A DNA stretch of 64,000 bases from Sapria himalayana. Its lineage: Eukaryota; Streptophyta; Magnoliopsida; Malpighiales; Rafflesiaceae. Position numbers and translations under genes: made by a program. Of the stretch, positions 37,104 through 51,238 are shown one piece after another (within the stretch, counting starts at the first letter, position 1; every line of letters begins with the position of its first letter). Below the pieces are notes generated by a model. That model did not search any database. It was given only the letters and a program-made list of their open reading frames with translations, and was not told the origin of the DNA. The stretch spans positions 231,767 to 295,766 of the forward strand of contig JAREIK010003424.1 in the NCBI GenBank assembly GCA_029783825.1. The letters run 5' to 3'.

Positions 37104-40100
37104 TAGGTGTGCTCATGGGACGGGACGCGATGGGGATTACAAATCTCTAGTGCCTTCCCACAGTTCGGAGATTTTTTTTTGAAGATCCAGACTCGTCTCA
37201 TAGGTTAAAAATATCGGGATTGGACGGGATGGAGATCGGTGATTTTTGGTATAAGAAAACGGTTTCGGGACGGAACAGAGTTCAGACATTTTTTTCAATT
37301 TATTTTCTTCAAACCGGCCAAGTTAGTTCATGTCGAAACCTCTTGTTGTACCATTTATCATTACTTATTTATGTATCTTTCGAACTCAAATTCGGCAAAT
37401 TTTGTTTTGTCAAATAGGCTGAATACCACAAACGAGTTCCATTACCTTGTCAAAAGCTTTGACGTGTAGAAAAGGATAGAAATGTTAAATAGAATGTGAT
37501 GAGTTGTGTGCTTAATTTGGTTGTTTGTTTTTTCACAACTTGACTTTGTTCAGCCGAGTGAAAGTTAACCATAATAGCAATACTGCATTTTTTAAATAAT
37601 TACTTAAAATATTAAGGAATAGCTAAAGATGAACACAAACATTGGTAGCATCAATTACTACTTAAGTAATTGCTAAAATTAGGCAGCTTAATATAATAAA
37701 AAAAACAATTAATAACAACCATGATAATAATCATTTCAAAGGTCCGTCCCGGAACAACAACGAAAATCAAAACCCAATTAATTATCTCTTCTACAACTCC
37801 TCCATTTTTTTACTCCACTGTAGAAGGACAACCAAATATGAAAATGTGTTAATCATATAGACATAAATTTCTAAGATTAAAGATTAATACAAAAACAAAA
37901 ATTACCTTATAAAATTTAATACACCCATTCCAAATTTAGTTGACCAACTATAGTTGGAAGAATATTTGGATCGTGTGACCCCTCTGAAAATTGTAATTGG
38001 GCCATATTTTTATTAAATTGAATGAATAAAATAAGTAAAAGTGAAATTAAAATTTACAAGATTTGTACTAACCTGATTCATTGTCTTGAACTAATTCTTC
38101 AATTTCAAAAGGTTTGTTTGAGCTTCTCAACTAATCTTGTAGACATATCAGAACTTCAGCTGTAATAGGTGTTAAAGAACTCCTAAATTTATCTAAAGTT
38201 CTCTCCCCAGTGCAAAATGTAGATTCGTAGGCCACAGTAGATGCTTGGATAGCAAATACATCCCTTGCTACATTTGCCAAAGAAGGATACCTAACCTCAT
38301 TTAACTTCCACCAGTTTATAAGATCAAAATCAATTCTATTTTTTTCAAGTTTGTCCTCCAAGTACCTATCCAACTATTCCAAAGTTGAAACTTCTTATTC
38401 TTTCTCCAATTCAACAAAAAAAAAATCATCAACATAAGTATCACTACCATCAAAGAAATCATCATTTTTGTTCAACATAGTAGAAGAGAAATAATCTTCT
38501 TTTGATTCATCTTCATTTAAATCTTTATAATTATTCATCATATCATTTAAAGAATTATAACCTTTTCCACCAAATTTTTAGCCAATTCCTGTCCATAATG
38601 CTAAGTGTACTTAACCTTGAGATATTTGAGCTTATATCATGGATCCATCACTATTGCTACAAAAAGCATAATATTTGTTGACTGAAGAGAACCCCGATAT
38701 TTGTTGAATTTATGCGTAATTATCATACCCATTTCAGACACCATTGTATCTCTACTATTTTCATAAAGCTCATTTTTTTTTCAAAATTCGAATAATCTCA
38801 GAAAAATAAACACTAGAGGTAGAAAATTATGAGCCAAAAAATTTACTAGTTACCTCATAAAAAGTTTTCAAGAAACAGACCAAAATTTTGGTGGTTGTTT
38901 AGTCTTTCTCAGTTGGAACGTTCGAATCAAACTCTTTCAAAAACCTTTCGTATTTGTCCTCCAAATTATCAATTTCTTTTTGATATTTTATATCAGTTTG
39001 TAGCATCAAATAAGTTGAATTCCATCTTGTAGGGCAATCTAATTGCAATGAAGATCCATATGTCAAGTTTTCTTCTTCAACACATAACTTAAACATATCT
39101 AATCATTTAGGACTGCTCCTCAAATAATTCACCACACCTCTAATTTTTGAAATAGCACCCTCAACTACTACAATGCCAACTCTGACAATTAAGTTTAGGA
39201 TATGAGCACAACATCTCATATGAAAATGCTCGCCTCTCAAAGGTACAATACTTTTCTACACAAGCCTTTTTTTTAAATTGTCCAACTGCAACATCATTAT
39301 TTGATGAATTGTCAACAGTAATGCACATCTACTTTCTCAAACTCCATTCATTCATGCAAAACACAATAGCATTTCTAATATTAACTCCAGAATGACTTTT
39401 AATTATACAAAAATTCAAAAGCCTTTTATGCATATTCCATTGAGAATCAATGAAATAAACAGTCAAACATATATAAGACAAATTTTGAATCCTAGTCCAA
39501 GTGTCGGTAGTTAATGAAACTCTACCACAGTGAGATGATATGCTATCAAATAATTTCTTCTTTTCCTTCACAAACAAAGAAAAATAATCCCTCAGTATAG
39601 AGTGCCTAGATGGAATTTTAAATTGATGCACAATAACTTCACAAAACTCCTTAAACTCATCCCTCTCAACAAAACAAAAAGGCAATTCATCTTTTATGAT
39701 CATTTTAACCAAAGCCTCCCCAACTAGTTGTTGATCAAATTACCAACAATTTAATTTGTTATCCTATGAACTAGTACCTTTAGTGAAACTCAACAAAGAT
39801 TGTGACTTGTCTTTACCTTTGTGAGCTTCTATTAATTCTTTTTTGTGTGGAAATTTCCTAAAGTCTCTCTCAAGTATTCTCATAAACCCAAAGTACCTTG
39901 ATCACTTTTTGCCAAGTATTCTTTCCTACACCATATACAAGCTGCCCTACCAATTTCATTTCCCTCTGAATCAACTAATATCTCATAAGTTTCCCAGATA
40001 GCAGAGTTATACTTTTTATGAGCTTGAGGTTCAGATGTACCTTGACTTTCTTTTACAATTGGAATTGAAGAACTTGCCGTAACAATAAGAGGTTTCGTGA

Positions 40101-40785
40101 AAGGATGATGATTTGATTTACCAGTACTTTGATCATTTGAATTTTGACCATCTTTAATTTATTGTATTTTTCATTTACCTTTTGATTGTGCCATGCGCAT
40201 TGCCATTAATTAATATGATATGTTAAGAATAAATACATATAAATATTTCAAACAAGCAAGCTCTACAAAACTGACTGTAACACATTCAGCACACTCATTC
40301 GGCCCAACCACAACACCACAACCAATACTTAGCAAAACTGACTGAGACACATAATAATAATAATTAATTTCTCAATTCTCGTAAGAAAAACAAACCAAAA
40401 GTCTGGTGGCATCTGAGACACGGTGGAGGCAACCAGAAGTACGATGGACGAGGGCTGGACCTAACTGAACACGGCTGGAACGACATGAGGTTTCCTGGAA
40501 CTCGTCGGAAAAGCAATAGGTACGTCGGAATTGGATGGGCAGTAGCGGAATTGGTGGCATCTTCATGTTATATATATATATATTACTGGTTCTAGTATCA
40601 GATTTTTAGGATGAGATGGTTCTTGGGATGGATATTGCTTAAGATTCAGAACCATCCCAAAAGAAAAAATACGTGACAGAACGGGACGAGAAAAGTCAAA
40701 GTCAATGGATTTTTCTCAATCCTGATTCTTTCGAGACAAAACTTCAGGTCGGGTCACGAATCTCCGAGTCCCGTAAACAGCCCTA
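37104..40785 (-). mobile_element. hAT transposon copy 4 (duplicate of copy 2)
   Basis: Both ends and both flanking 8-mers (CAAAATGC at 37096-37103 and ATAAATGG at 40786-40793) are the same as in copy 2, as expected for a segmental duplicate and not for a new insertion. Small differences include a C to T change near 37846 and a 3-bp longer A run near 38417. Confidence 0.92.
37916..40206 (-). pseudogene. hAT (RICESLEEPER-like) transposase pseudogene, copy 4
   Basis: It carries the same disabling changes as copy 2, in the same order: readable blocks at 39329-39712 (TTDTWTRIQNL), 38899-39096 (LDCPTRWNSTYLMLQ) and 38131-38373 (INWWKLNEVRYPSL, YESTFCT), with the terminal exon at 37916-37983 behind a GT-AG intron. 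It is protein-identical to copy 2 in all these blocks, which shows that the lesions predate the duplication. Confidence 0.88.
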
Positions 40786-43700
40786 ATAAATGGATATAAT
40801 GTTAAATCAGTAAACTCCTAAATCTCGTAATGCCTAAAAACATAAACCATTAAACCGCTAAATACTACTTAATAATTAATAAATCTATTTTTTATTGTTA
40901 TTTATTATATTTTTAAATATTCATTTTATTATTTATTAGTGTATTTATTTAGAAATATTTATTACAAAATAAATAATGAGTGGGAAAAATATAATTTAAA
41001 TATTATATTATTTATCTAATAAAAATATACGCTTATAAAAGAAGTATAAATTTAAAAATTAAAAATTATTATCAAGTAATATAAATTACTTTAATTTTGA
41101 ATCAATTTGGGTTTTATAAATATTTTTTAATTTATATCTATCTTAATATTAATAGTTTAAAAATTTAATTTTTGATCATTATTATAATATCTATCAATAA
41201 AATTATTTATATTAAATTTATATGATATATAATTATTAATATTATTATAACAAAATATTATATTTAAATTTCAAAAAATTTTAAATATTTTATATTTTCA
41301 AATGTTATAACATATGAAAATGATAAAAAATTATCGACATTTTTTTGTTATTTTATTTTTTTAAATAAAACCTATAAACCACTAAAAGCCTAAAAACATA
41401 AATCGCTAAACTCCTAACGACAAAACCTATAAATATTTAAATCATTAAACTAGTAAACATTAATAATAAATCATAAATCTCATTTTAATTTTTATTTAGT
41501 ATAATTTTAAATTACTATTTTAATTATTTATCAATTTATTTTATAAAAATATTAATTACAAAATAAATTATTAGTGATACAAATCTAATTTAAATTAAAC
41601 TGGTATCCCTAAATAATAAATAATAAATTTCATTTTTTTTATTATAATTTTAAATATTCATTTTAATTATTTATTTGTATATTTATATATAAATATTAAT
41701 TACAAAATAAATTGAGTTAGCAAAAAATAATTTATATAAATTATTTTTGATCAAAAAATAATTGATAAACATTTTAAAAGAAATAAAATTTCAAAACAAA
41801 AAATTATTATATGGTAATATATTTTGATTTTCTTCTGAATCATTTTAGGTTTTGTAATTATATTTTAATTTATATCTATTTTATTAATAATAGATTATTA
41901 ATTTATTTTATGATAATTATTAGAATATTTATCAATAAAATTGTTTATATTGAATTTATATGATATATAAATATAATGATTATTATAACTAATTATTGTA
42001 TTCATATTTAAAAAAAATTTAAAAATTATTTTATTTTCAATGGTTATAACCTTTGAAAATATTAAAAAATAATAAAATTAAATTTTTTATTATTTTATTT
42101 TTTTAATAAAACCTATAAACCACTAAATGCATCCACAGTTAAATCAGTAAACTTCTATACCTCATAATGCCTAAATACATAAACCATTAAACACCAATTT
42201 ACTACTTAATAATTAATAAATCGAATTTTTAATTCTATTTATTATAATTTTAAATATTCATTTTAATTATTTATTAGTTTATTTTTATCAAAATATTTAT
42301 TACAAATCAAATTATGAGAGCTACAAATATATTTTAATTAATTTATCTTTAATCAAAAAAAATATATGCTTATAAAAGAAGTAAAAATTTAAAAATTAAA
42401 AATTATTTTAACGTAATATATTTTACTTTAATTTTGAATCAATTTGGGTTTTGTAAATATTTTTTAATTAATATCAATCTTTTTATTAATAGTTTATTAA
42501 TTTAAATTTAATCATTATTATATTATCTATCAATAAAATTGTTTATATTGAATTTATATGATATAGAATTATTAATATTATTATTACGAAATATTGTATT
42601 CACATTTCAAAAAATTTTAAATATTATTATATTTTCAAAGGGTATAATCTATGAAAATGAGAAAAAATTACAATTTTTTTTTTGTTATTTTATTGTTTAA
42701 ATAAAACCTATAAACCACTAAATACCTAAAAACATAAATTGCTAAACTCCTAAATGACAAAACCTTTAAATACTTAAACTATTAAACTGGTGTACATTAA
42801 TAAAAAATAATAAATCTCAATTAAATTTTTAAATTAAGTATATTAATTATTTTAATATATATTAAGTATATTTTTAAATTTTTATTTTAATTATTTATAA
42901 GTTTATTTTTATAGAAATATTTATTACAAAATAAAGTATTAGTGAGATAGATCTAATTTAAATAATTAATTTTTCATCAAAAAAACTATATATCCTTATA
43001 AAAAGAGACAAAATTTTAAAAACAAAAATTTATTATATTTTATTTATATCATTTTAGACTATATATTTTTTTATTTATATCATTTTAAATAAAAAGAGAA
43101 AATTTTTATTTATATCATTTTAAATAAATATTTTAAAAAAGCGACAAAATTTAAATAATTTATTAGTGAGACAAAATTTTAAACTATATATTTTATTAGT
43201 AATAAATTTTATTTTTATTTTGAATCATTTTAGATTTTGCAATTATATTTTAATTTATATCATTCTTATCATTAATAGTTTATTAATTTTTTATTGATCA
43301 TTATTATAATATATATTAATAAAATTATTTATATTGAGTTTACATTATATATAATTATTAAGATTATTATTACTGAAAATTATATTCACATTTTAAAAAA
43401 AATTAAAAATTATTATAATTTCAAAGGTTATAACCTTCAAAAATTAAAAAAAAATTAAAGAATTAAATTTTTATTTTTTGATTCTTTAAATAAAAACTAT
43501 AAATCATTATTGGCCCAAACACTTAAATCACTAAACCCGAAAACACCTAAATACTTAAACCATTAAACTATTATATCCTGAATAATAAATAATAAATCTC
43601 TATTTTATTTGTATTCATTATAATTTTAAATATTCATTTTAATTATTTATTAGTTTATTTTTTATAGAATTATAAATTAAAAATTAATTATGAGGAAGAG

Positions 43701-46700
43701 AAATATAATTTAAATAATTTACTTTTAATAACAAAAAATATAAACTTATAAAAAGAAGCAAAACATCAAAGAAATTATTATTTTGTAATATATTTTACTT
43801 TGATTTTGACATAATTTACGTTTTGCAAATATATTTAAAATAATATCTATCTTATTAATAATAGTTTATTAATTGATTTTTTGATCATTAATATAATATA
43901 TTTCAATATTATTATTTATATTGAATTTAGATGATATATAATTATTAAGATTATTATAACTAAATATAGTATTCACATATAAAAAAAAATTAAAAATTAT
44001 TATATTTTCAAAGGTTATAACCTTCAAAAATGAGAAAAAATAACAAAAATAATTTTTTTGTTATATCATTGTTTAAATAAAACTTATAAACCATTAAATA
44101 TCTAAATACATAAATATCTAAACTCTTAAACCCCGAAGCTCCTAAATACGTAAACCTTTAAACTCGTAAACCTTAAATATAATTTATTTAATTTATAGAA
44201 ATATTAATTACAAAATAAATTATGAGTGATACAGATATAATTTAAATAATATATTTTTTATCAAAAAGACATATAAGCTTATAAAATGATGCAAAAACTA
44301 AAAAAATTATTATTTATTAATAAATTTTACTTTGATTTTGAATTATTTTCAGTTTTTTAATTATATTCTAATTTATATCTATCATATTAATAAAAACATA
44401 TTAATTTATTTTTTGATAATTGATATAATATCTATAAATAAAATTGTTTATATTTAGTTTATATTCTATATTGTTATAATAATTATTATTACTAGATATT
44501 GCATTCATATTTTTAAAAAATTTTAAAAATTATTATATTTTCAAAGGTTATAATCTTTGAAAATTTGAAAATATATCAAAAATAATTTATTTGTTATTTC
44601 ATTCTTTTAAATAAAACCTATAAATCACTAATTGCCTAAATACTTAAATGAATAACTTCTAAATCTAGAAAACCCTATAGATAATTTTTTTAATCAGATA
44701 TATCCTAAATAATAAACAATAAATCCATTTTTATTTTTTCATTATAATTTTAAATATTCATTTTAATTAGTTATTTGTTTATTTGTATATATATATTAAT
44801 TACAAAATAAATTATGAGATAGACAATTATAATTTATATAAATTATTTTTCATCAAAAAATACATAGATAAACTTATTAAAACAAAAAAAAATTAAAAAC
44901 AAAAAATTATTATATAATAATATAATTTGCTTTGTTTCTGAATCATTATTGGTTTTGTAATTATATTTTAATTGATATCTATCTTATTAATAATAAATTA
45001 TTAATTTATTTTTTGATCATTTTTAGAATATTTATCAATAAAATTGGTTATATTGAATTTATATGATATTTAAATATAATGGTTATTATACCTAAATATT
45101 GAATTCACTTTTTAAAAAAATTTTAAAATTATTATATTTTCAAAGTTTATAACCTTTGAAAATGTGAAAAATTTTAAAAATATTTTTTTTGATATTTCAT
45201 TGTTTAAATAAAACCTATAAACCACTAAATGCTTAAACACTTAAATCAATAACTCCTAAATCTCTAAAACCTTAAATAATAAATAATAATCCTTTTAAAC
45301 CGGTAACCCTAAATAATAATTAATAAATCTCAATATTATTTTTTTCATTATAATTTTAAATATTCATTTTAATTATTTCTTTGTTTATTTTTATATAAAT
45401 ATTAATTACAAAATAAATTATTAGTTAGACAAATATAATTTATATAAAATATTTTTCATCAAAAAATATAAATAAACTTATAAAAAGAATAAAAAATTTA
45501 AAAACTAAAATTTTTATATAGTAATATATTTTAATTGATATCTATCTTATTAATAATTGTTTATTAATTTATTTTTTGAGCATTATTAGAATATTTATCA
45601 ATAAAATTGTTTATATTGAATTTATATGATATATAAATAAAATGATTATTATAACTAAATATTGAATCCATAGTTGAAAAAAAATTAAAAATTATTATAT
45701 TTTCAAAGGTTATAATCTTTGGAAATATGAAAAAATAATAAAAATAAATTTAGGTTATTTTATTTTTTAAATAAAACCTATAAACCACTAAATGCATACA
45801 CAGTTATATCAGTAAACTCCTAAACCCTGTAATGCCTAAATACATAAACCATTAATCCGCTATATACTACTTGATAATTAATAAATTGAATTTTTATATC
45901 AATTTATTATTATTTTAAATATTCATTTTAATTATTTATTAGTTTATTTTTATAGAAATTTTTATTACAAAATAAATTATGAGTGCGACACTTATAATTT
46001 AAATAACTAATTTTTAATCAAAAAATATATATATGCTTATAAAAGAAGTAAAAATTTAAAAATTAAAAATTATTATTCAGTAATATATTTTACTTTAATT
46101 TTGAATCAATTTGGGTTTTGTAAATATTTTTTAATTAATATCTATCTTATTATTAATAGTTTATTAATTTAATTTTTGATCATTATTATAATATTTATCA
46201 ATAAAATTATTTATATTGAATTTATATCATATATAATTATTAAAATTATTATAACTAAATATTATATTCACATTTCAAAAAATATTAAATATTAATTTAT
46301 TTTTAATGGTTATAACCTTCGAAAATCATAAAAAATCTAAAAAAATTTTTTATTTTTTTTATATAAATAAAACCTATAAACCACTAAATGCCGAAAAACA
46401 TAAATTGATAAACTCCTAAACTACAAAACTCCTAAAAAATCAAACCTTTAAACCGGTATACTACATATAATAAATCATAAATCTCATTTTAATTTCTATT
46501 CATTGTAATTTTAAATATTCATTTTAATTATTTATTAGTTTATTTTTTATAGAAATATTAATTACAAAATAAATAATGAGTTTGAAAAATATAATTTTAA
46601 TAATTTATTTTTAATCAAAAAAAATATATAAGCATATAAAAAGAAATAAAAATTTAAAAACAAAAAATTATTATTTAGTAATATATTTTACTTTGATTTT

Positions 46701-48176
46701 GAATCATTATATATAGGTTTTGCAATTATATTTTAATTAATATCAATCTTATTAAGAATAGTTTATTAATTTATTATTTGATCATTTTTATAATATATAA
46801 CAATAAAATTACTTATATTCAATTTAAATGTTTTATAATTATTAAGATTATAATAACTAAATCTTATATTTACATTTGAAAAAAAATTAAAAATTATTAT
46901 ATTTTCAAAGCTTATGAACTTCAATAATAATAATAAAACACAAAAATAATTTTTTTATTATTTTATTATTTAAATAAAACTATAAACCACTAAATGCCTA
47001 AAAATTTAAATCTCTAGACTCCTAACCCCCAAAACCCCATAAATACTTAAACCATTAAACCTATATAACCTAAATAAAAAATAATAAATCTCATTTTTAT
47101 TTGTATTCATTATAATTTTAAATATTCATTTTAATTATTTTTTAGTTTATTTTTATAGAAATATTAATTACAAAATAAATAATGAGTGAGACATATATAA
47201 TTTGAATAAATTATTTTTTTATGAAAAAAATATAAGTTTATAAAAATAAACAAAATTCAAAAAATTTATAATTTTATTTAGTAATATAATTTACTTTGAT
47301 TTTGAATTATTTTGGGTTCTGCAAATATATTTTAATTAATATTTGTCTTATTAATAATAGTTTATTAATTTATTTGTTTATCATCAAAATAATATATATT
47401 AATAAAATTTTTTATATTGAATTTACATCAAATATAATTATTAAGATTATTATAACTAAGTATTATATTCATATTTTAGAACTATTAAAAAATTATTATA
47501 TTTTCAAAGGTTATAACCTTTGAAAATCACGAAAATTCATAACAATAAATTTTTGTTATTTCATTGATTAAATAAAACCTATAAATCAATAAATAAAACA
47601 TAAATGTGTAAACATATAAATCAATAACCTCATTAACCCCAAAACCACAATAAACTTAAACTATTAAATAGGTATACCCTAAATAATAAATCATAAATCT
47701 CATTTTTATTAGTATTCAATATAATTTTTTATATACATTTTAATTATTTATTAGTTTTTTTTTATAGAAATTTAAATTAAAAAATAAATTAATAGTTAGA
47801 CAAATATAATTTAAATAATTTATTTTTTCTCAAAAAATATAAAAGCTTATAAATGGATAGAAAAATTTAAAAATTTAAAATTAATATTTAGTAAAATATT
47901 TCACTTTGATTTTGAATCATTTTAGGTTTTGTAAATATATTTTAAACAATATTTATCTTATTAATAATTATTTATTTATCTTTTGTATGAGCATTATTAT
48001 AATATATATAAATATAATTGTTTATAATGAATTTACATTATATATAATTATTAAGATTATCATGACTAAATATAGTATTCACATTTAAAAAAAATTTAAA
48101 AATTGTTATAGTCAAAGATTATATTAAATTTTTTGTTAATTTATTTTTTAAATAAAACCTATAAACCACTAAATTC
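40786..48176. repeat. Satellite array within duplication copy B
   Basis: This is the duplicate of 24963-32348 with the same monomer order and lengths, including the scrambled 784-bp monomer (about 42830-43230) and the palindrome at 47500-47527. A stretch at about 41415-41820 differs from copy A at about a dozen sites, unlike the rest. There is no gene. Confidence 0.92.
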
Positions 48177-48936
48177 TAGGGGTACTCATGGGACGAGATG
48201 GGATGGGGATTACAAATCTCCAGTCCCTTCACGCAGTTTGGAGATTTTTTTTTAAAGATCCAGACTCGTCCCATAGGTTGAAAATATTGGGATGGGATGG
48301 GATGGAGATCGGACATTTTTTTCAATTTATTTTCTTCAAACTGGCCAAGTTAGTTCATGTCGAAACCTTTTGTTGCACCATTTATCATTCCTTAATTATG
48401 TATCTTTCAAACTCAAATTGGGCCAATTTTATTTTGTCAAATAGGCTGAATACCGTAAACGAGTTCCATTACCTTGTCAAAAGCTTTGATGTGCATAAAA
48501 AGATAGAAATGTTAAATAGAACGGGACCGAGTTGTGTGCTTAATTTGATTCTTTGTTTTTTCACAACTTGGCTTTGGTCAGCCGAGTGAAAGTTAACCAT
48601 AATAGCAATACTACATTTTTTAAACAATTACTTAAAATATTAAGGAATATCTAAAGATGACCACAAACATTGGTAGCATCAATTACTACTTAAGTAATTA
48701 CTAAAATTAGGCAGCTTAATATAACAAAAAAATTCAACTAATAACAACCATAATAATAATCATTTCAAAGGTCCATCCCAGAACAACAACGAAAATCCAA
48801 ACCCAATTAATTATCTCTTCTACAACTCCTCCCTTTTCTTCCTTCACTATAGAAGGACAACCAAAGATGAAAACATCTTTATCATGTAGACATAAATTTC
48901 TAAGATGAAAGAGTAATAAAAAAACAAAATATTACA

Positions 48937-51238
48937 TTATAATATTTTATACGCCCATTCCAAATTTAGTTGGCCAAATATAGTTGGAAGAATATTTGGA
49001 TCTTGAGACCCCTCTAAAAATTGTAATTGAACCATATTTTTATTAAATTGAATGAATAAAATAAGTAAAAGTGAAATTAAAATTTACAAGATTTGTATAC
49101 TAACCTGATTCATTATAATCAAGGTCTTGAACTAATTCTTTGATTTCAATAGGTTTGTTTGAGCTTCTAAACCAATCTTGTAGACATATAAGAACTTTAG
49201 CTGTAATAGGTGTTAATGAATTGCTAATTTTATCTAACGTTCTCCCCCTAGTGCTAAATGTAGATTCGTAGGCCACAGTAGATGCTTGGATAGCAAATAC
49301 ATCCCTTGCTACATTTGCCAAAGAAGGACACCTAACCTCATTTACCTTCCACCAGTTTAGAAGATCAAAATCAATTCTATTTTTTTCAAGTTTGTCCTCC
49401 AAGTACCTATCCAACTCTACCAAAGCTGCAACTTCTTGTTCTTTCTCCAATTCAACAAAAAAAATCAACATAAGTATCACTACCATCAAAGAAATCATCA
49501 TTTTTCTTCAACACAATTGAAGAGAAATCATCTTCTTTTGATTCATCCTCATTTATCTCTTATTAATCATCCATTATCTCATTTAAAGCAATTATAAACT
49601 TTTTCACCAAATTTTTAGCCAATTCATCTCCATAATGCTAAGTGTACTTAACCTTGAGATATTTGAGCTTATATCTAGGATCCAACACTACTGTTACAAA
49701 AAGCATAATATTTGTTGACTGAAGAGAACCGCAATATTTGTTAACTGAAGAAAACTGCAATATTTGTTGACTGAAGAGAACCCCAATATTTGTTGAATTT
49801 ATGCTTCATTTTCATACCCATTTCAGACACCATTGTATCTCTACTATTTTCACCAAGCTCAATTTTTTTTAAAATTCAAATAATCTCAGGAAAATAAACA
49901 CTAGAGGTAGAATATTATGAGCCAGAAAATTTACAAGTTACCTCATAAAAAGTTTTCAAGAAATGAGCCAAATTTTTGGTGTTTGTTCAGTCTCTCTCAG
50001 TTGGAACGTTTGAAGCAAACTCCTTCAAAAACCTTATGTCTTTGTCCTCCAACGTATCAAATTCTTTTTAATATTTTATATCAATTTGTAGCATCAAATA
50101 AGTTGAATTCTATCTTGTAGGACAATCTAATTGCAATGAATATCCATATGTCAAGTTTGCTTTTTCAACACATAACTTAAACATATCTAATCTTTTTGGA
50201 CTGCTCCTTACATATTTCACTACACCTCTAATTTTTTTAATACCACCCTCAACTGGTGCAATGCCATCTCTGACAATAAAGTTTAGGATATGAGCACAAC
50301 ATCTCATATGAAAATGCTCGCCTCTCAAAGGTACAACACTTTTATTCTCAAGCCTTTTTTTCATTTGTTCAAATGCAACATCATTATTTGATGCATTGTC
50401 AACAGTAATGCACATCAACTTTCTCAAACCTCATTCATTCATGCAAAACTCAATAGCATTTCTAATATTAACTTCAGAATGACTTTTAATTACACAAAAT
50501 TTTAAAAGCCTTTTATGCATATACCATTGGGAATCAATGAAATGAACAGTCAAACATATATAAGACAAAATTTGAATGCTATTCCAATTCTCGGTAGTCA
50601 ATGAAACTCTACAACAATGAGATGATATGCTATCAAATAATTTCATATTTTTCTTTCACAAACAAAGAAAAACAATCCCTCAATATAGAGTGCCTAGATG
50701 GAATTTTAAATAGAGGCACACTAACTTCACAAAACACCTTAAACTCATCCCTCTCAACAAAATAAAAAGGCAATTCATCTTTTATGATCATTTTCACCAA
50801 AGCCTCCCTAACAAGTTGTTGATCAAATTGCCAACAAGTTAATTTGTTATCCTTTGAACTAGTACCTTTAGTGAAACTCAACAAAGATTGTGACTTGTCT
50901 TTACCTTTGTGAGCTTTTATTAATTTTTGTGTGTGTGGAAATTTCCTACAAGTCTATATCAAGTATTTCTATAAACCCGAAGTACCTTGATCACTTTTTG
51001 CCAAATATTATTTCCTACACAATATACAAGCTGCCCTACCAGTTTCATTTTCCTCTGAATCAACTAATATCTCATAAGTTTTCCAAATAGCAGACTTATA
51101 CTTTTTATGAGCTTGAGGTTCAAATGTACCTTGACATTCTTTTACAATTGGAATTGAAGAACTTGCCGTAACAATAAGAGGTTTCGTGAAAGGATGATGA
51201 TTGGATTTATCATTGGATTGTGCCATCTGCATTGCCAT
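48937..51238 (-). pseudogene. hAT (RICESLEEPER-like) transposase pseudogene, copy 5
   Basis: It shares the TAA after CILCRK, the TTENW change and the 26-bp triplication with copy 3, but lacks copy 3's extra base near 34680, so the block 50431-50646 is open here. It also keeps the consensus RCPSLANVARD where copy 3 has RCHSLANVAWD, so copy 3 gained these changes after the duplication. The C-terminal block is 49100-49501. It is non-functional. Confidence 0.88.
49707..49784. repeat. 26-bp unit x3, duplicate of 33879-33956
   Basis: Three adjacent 26-bp units beginning AATATTTGTT lie inside transposase pseudogene copy 5. Confidence 0.88.
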
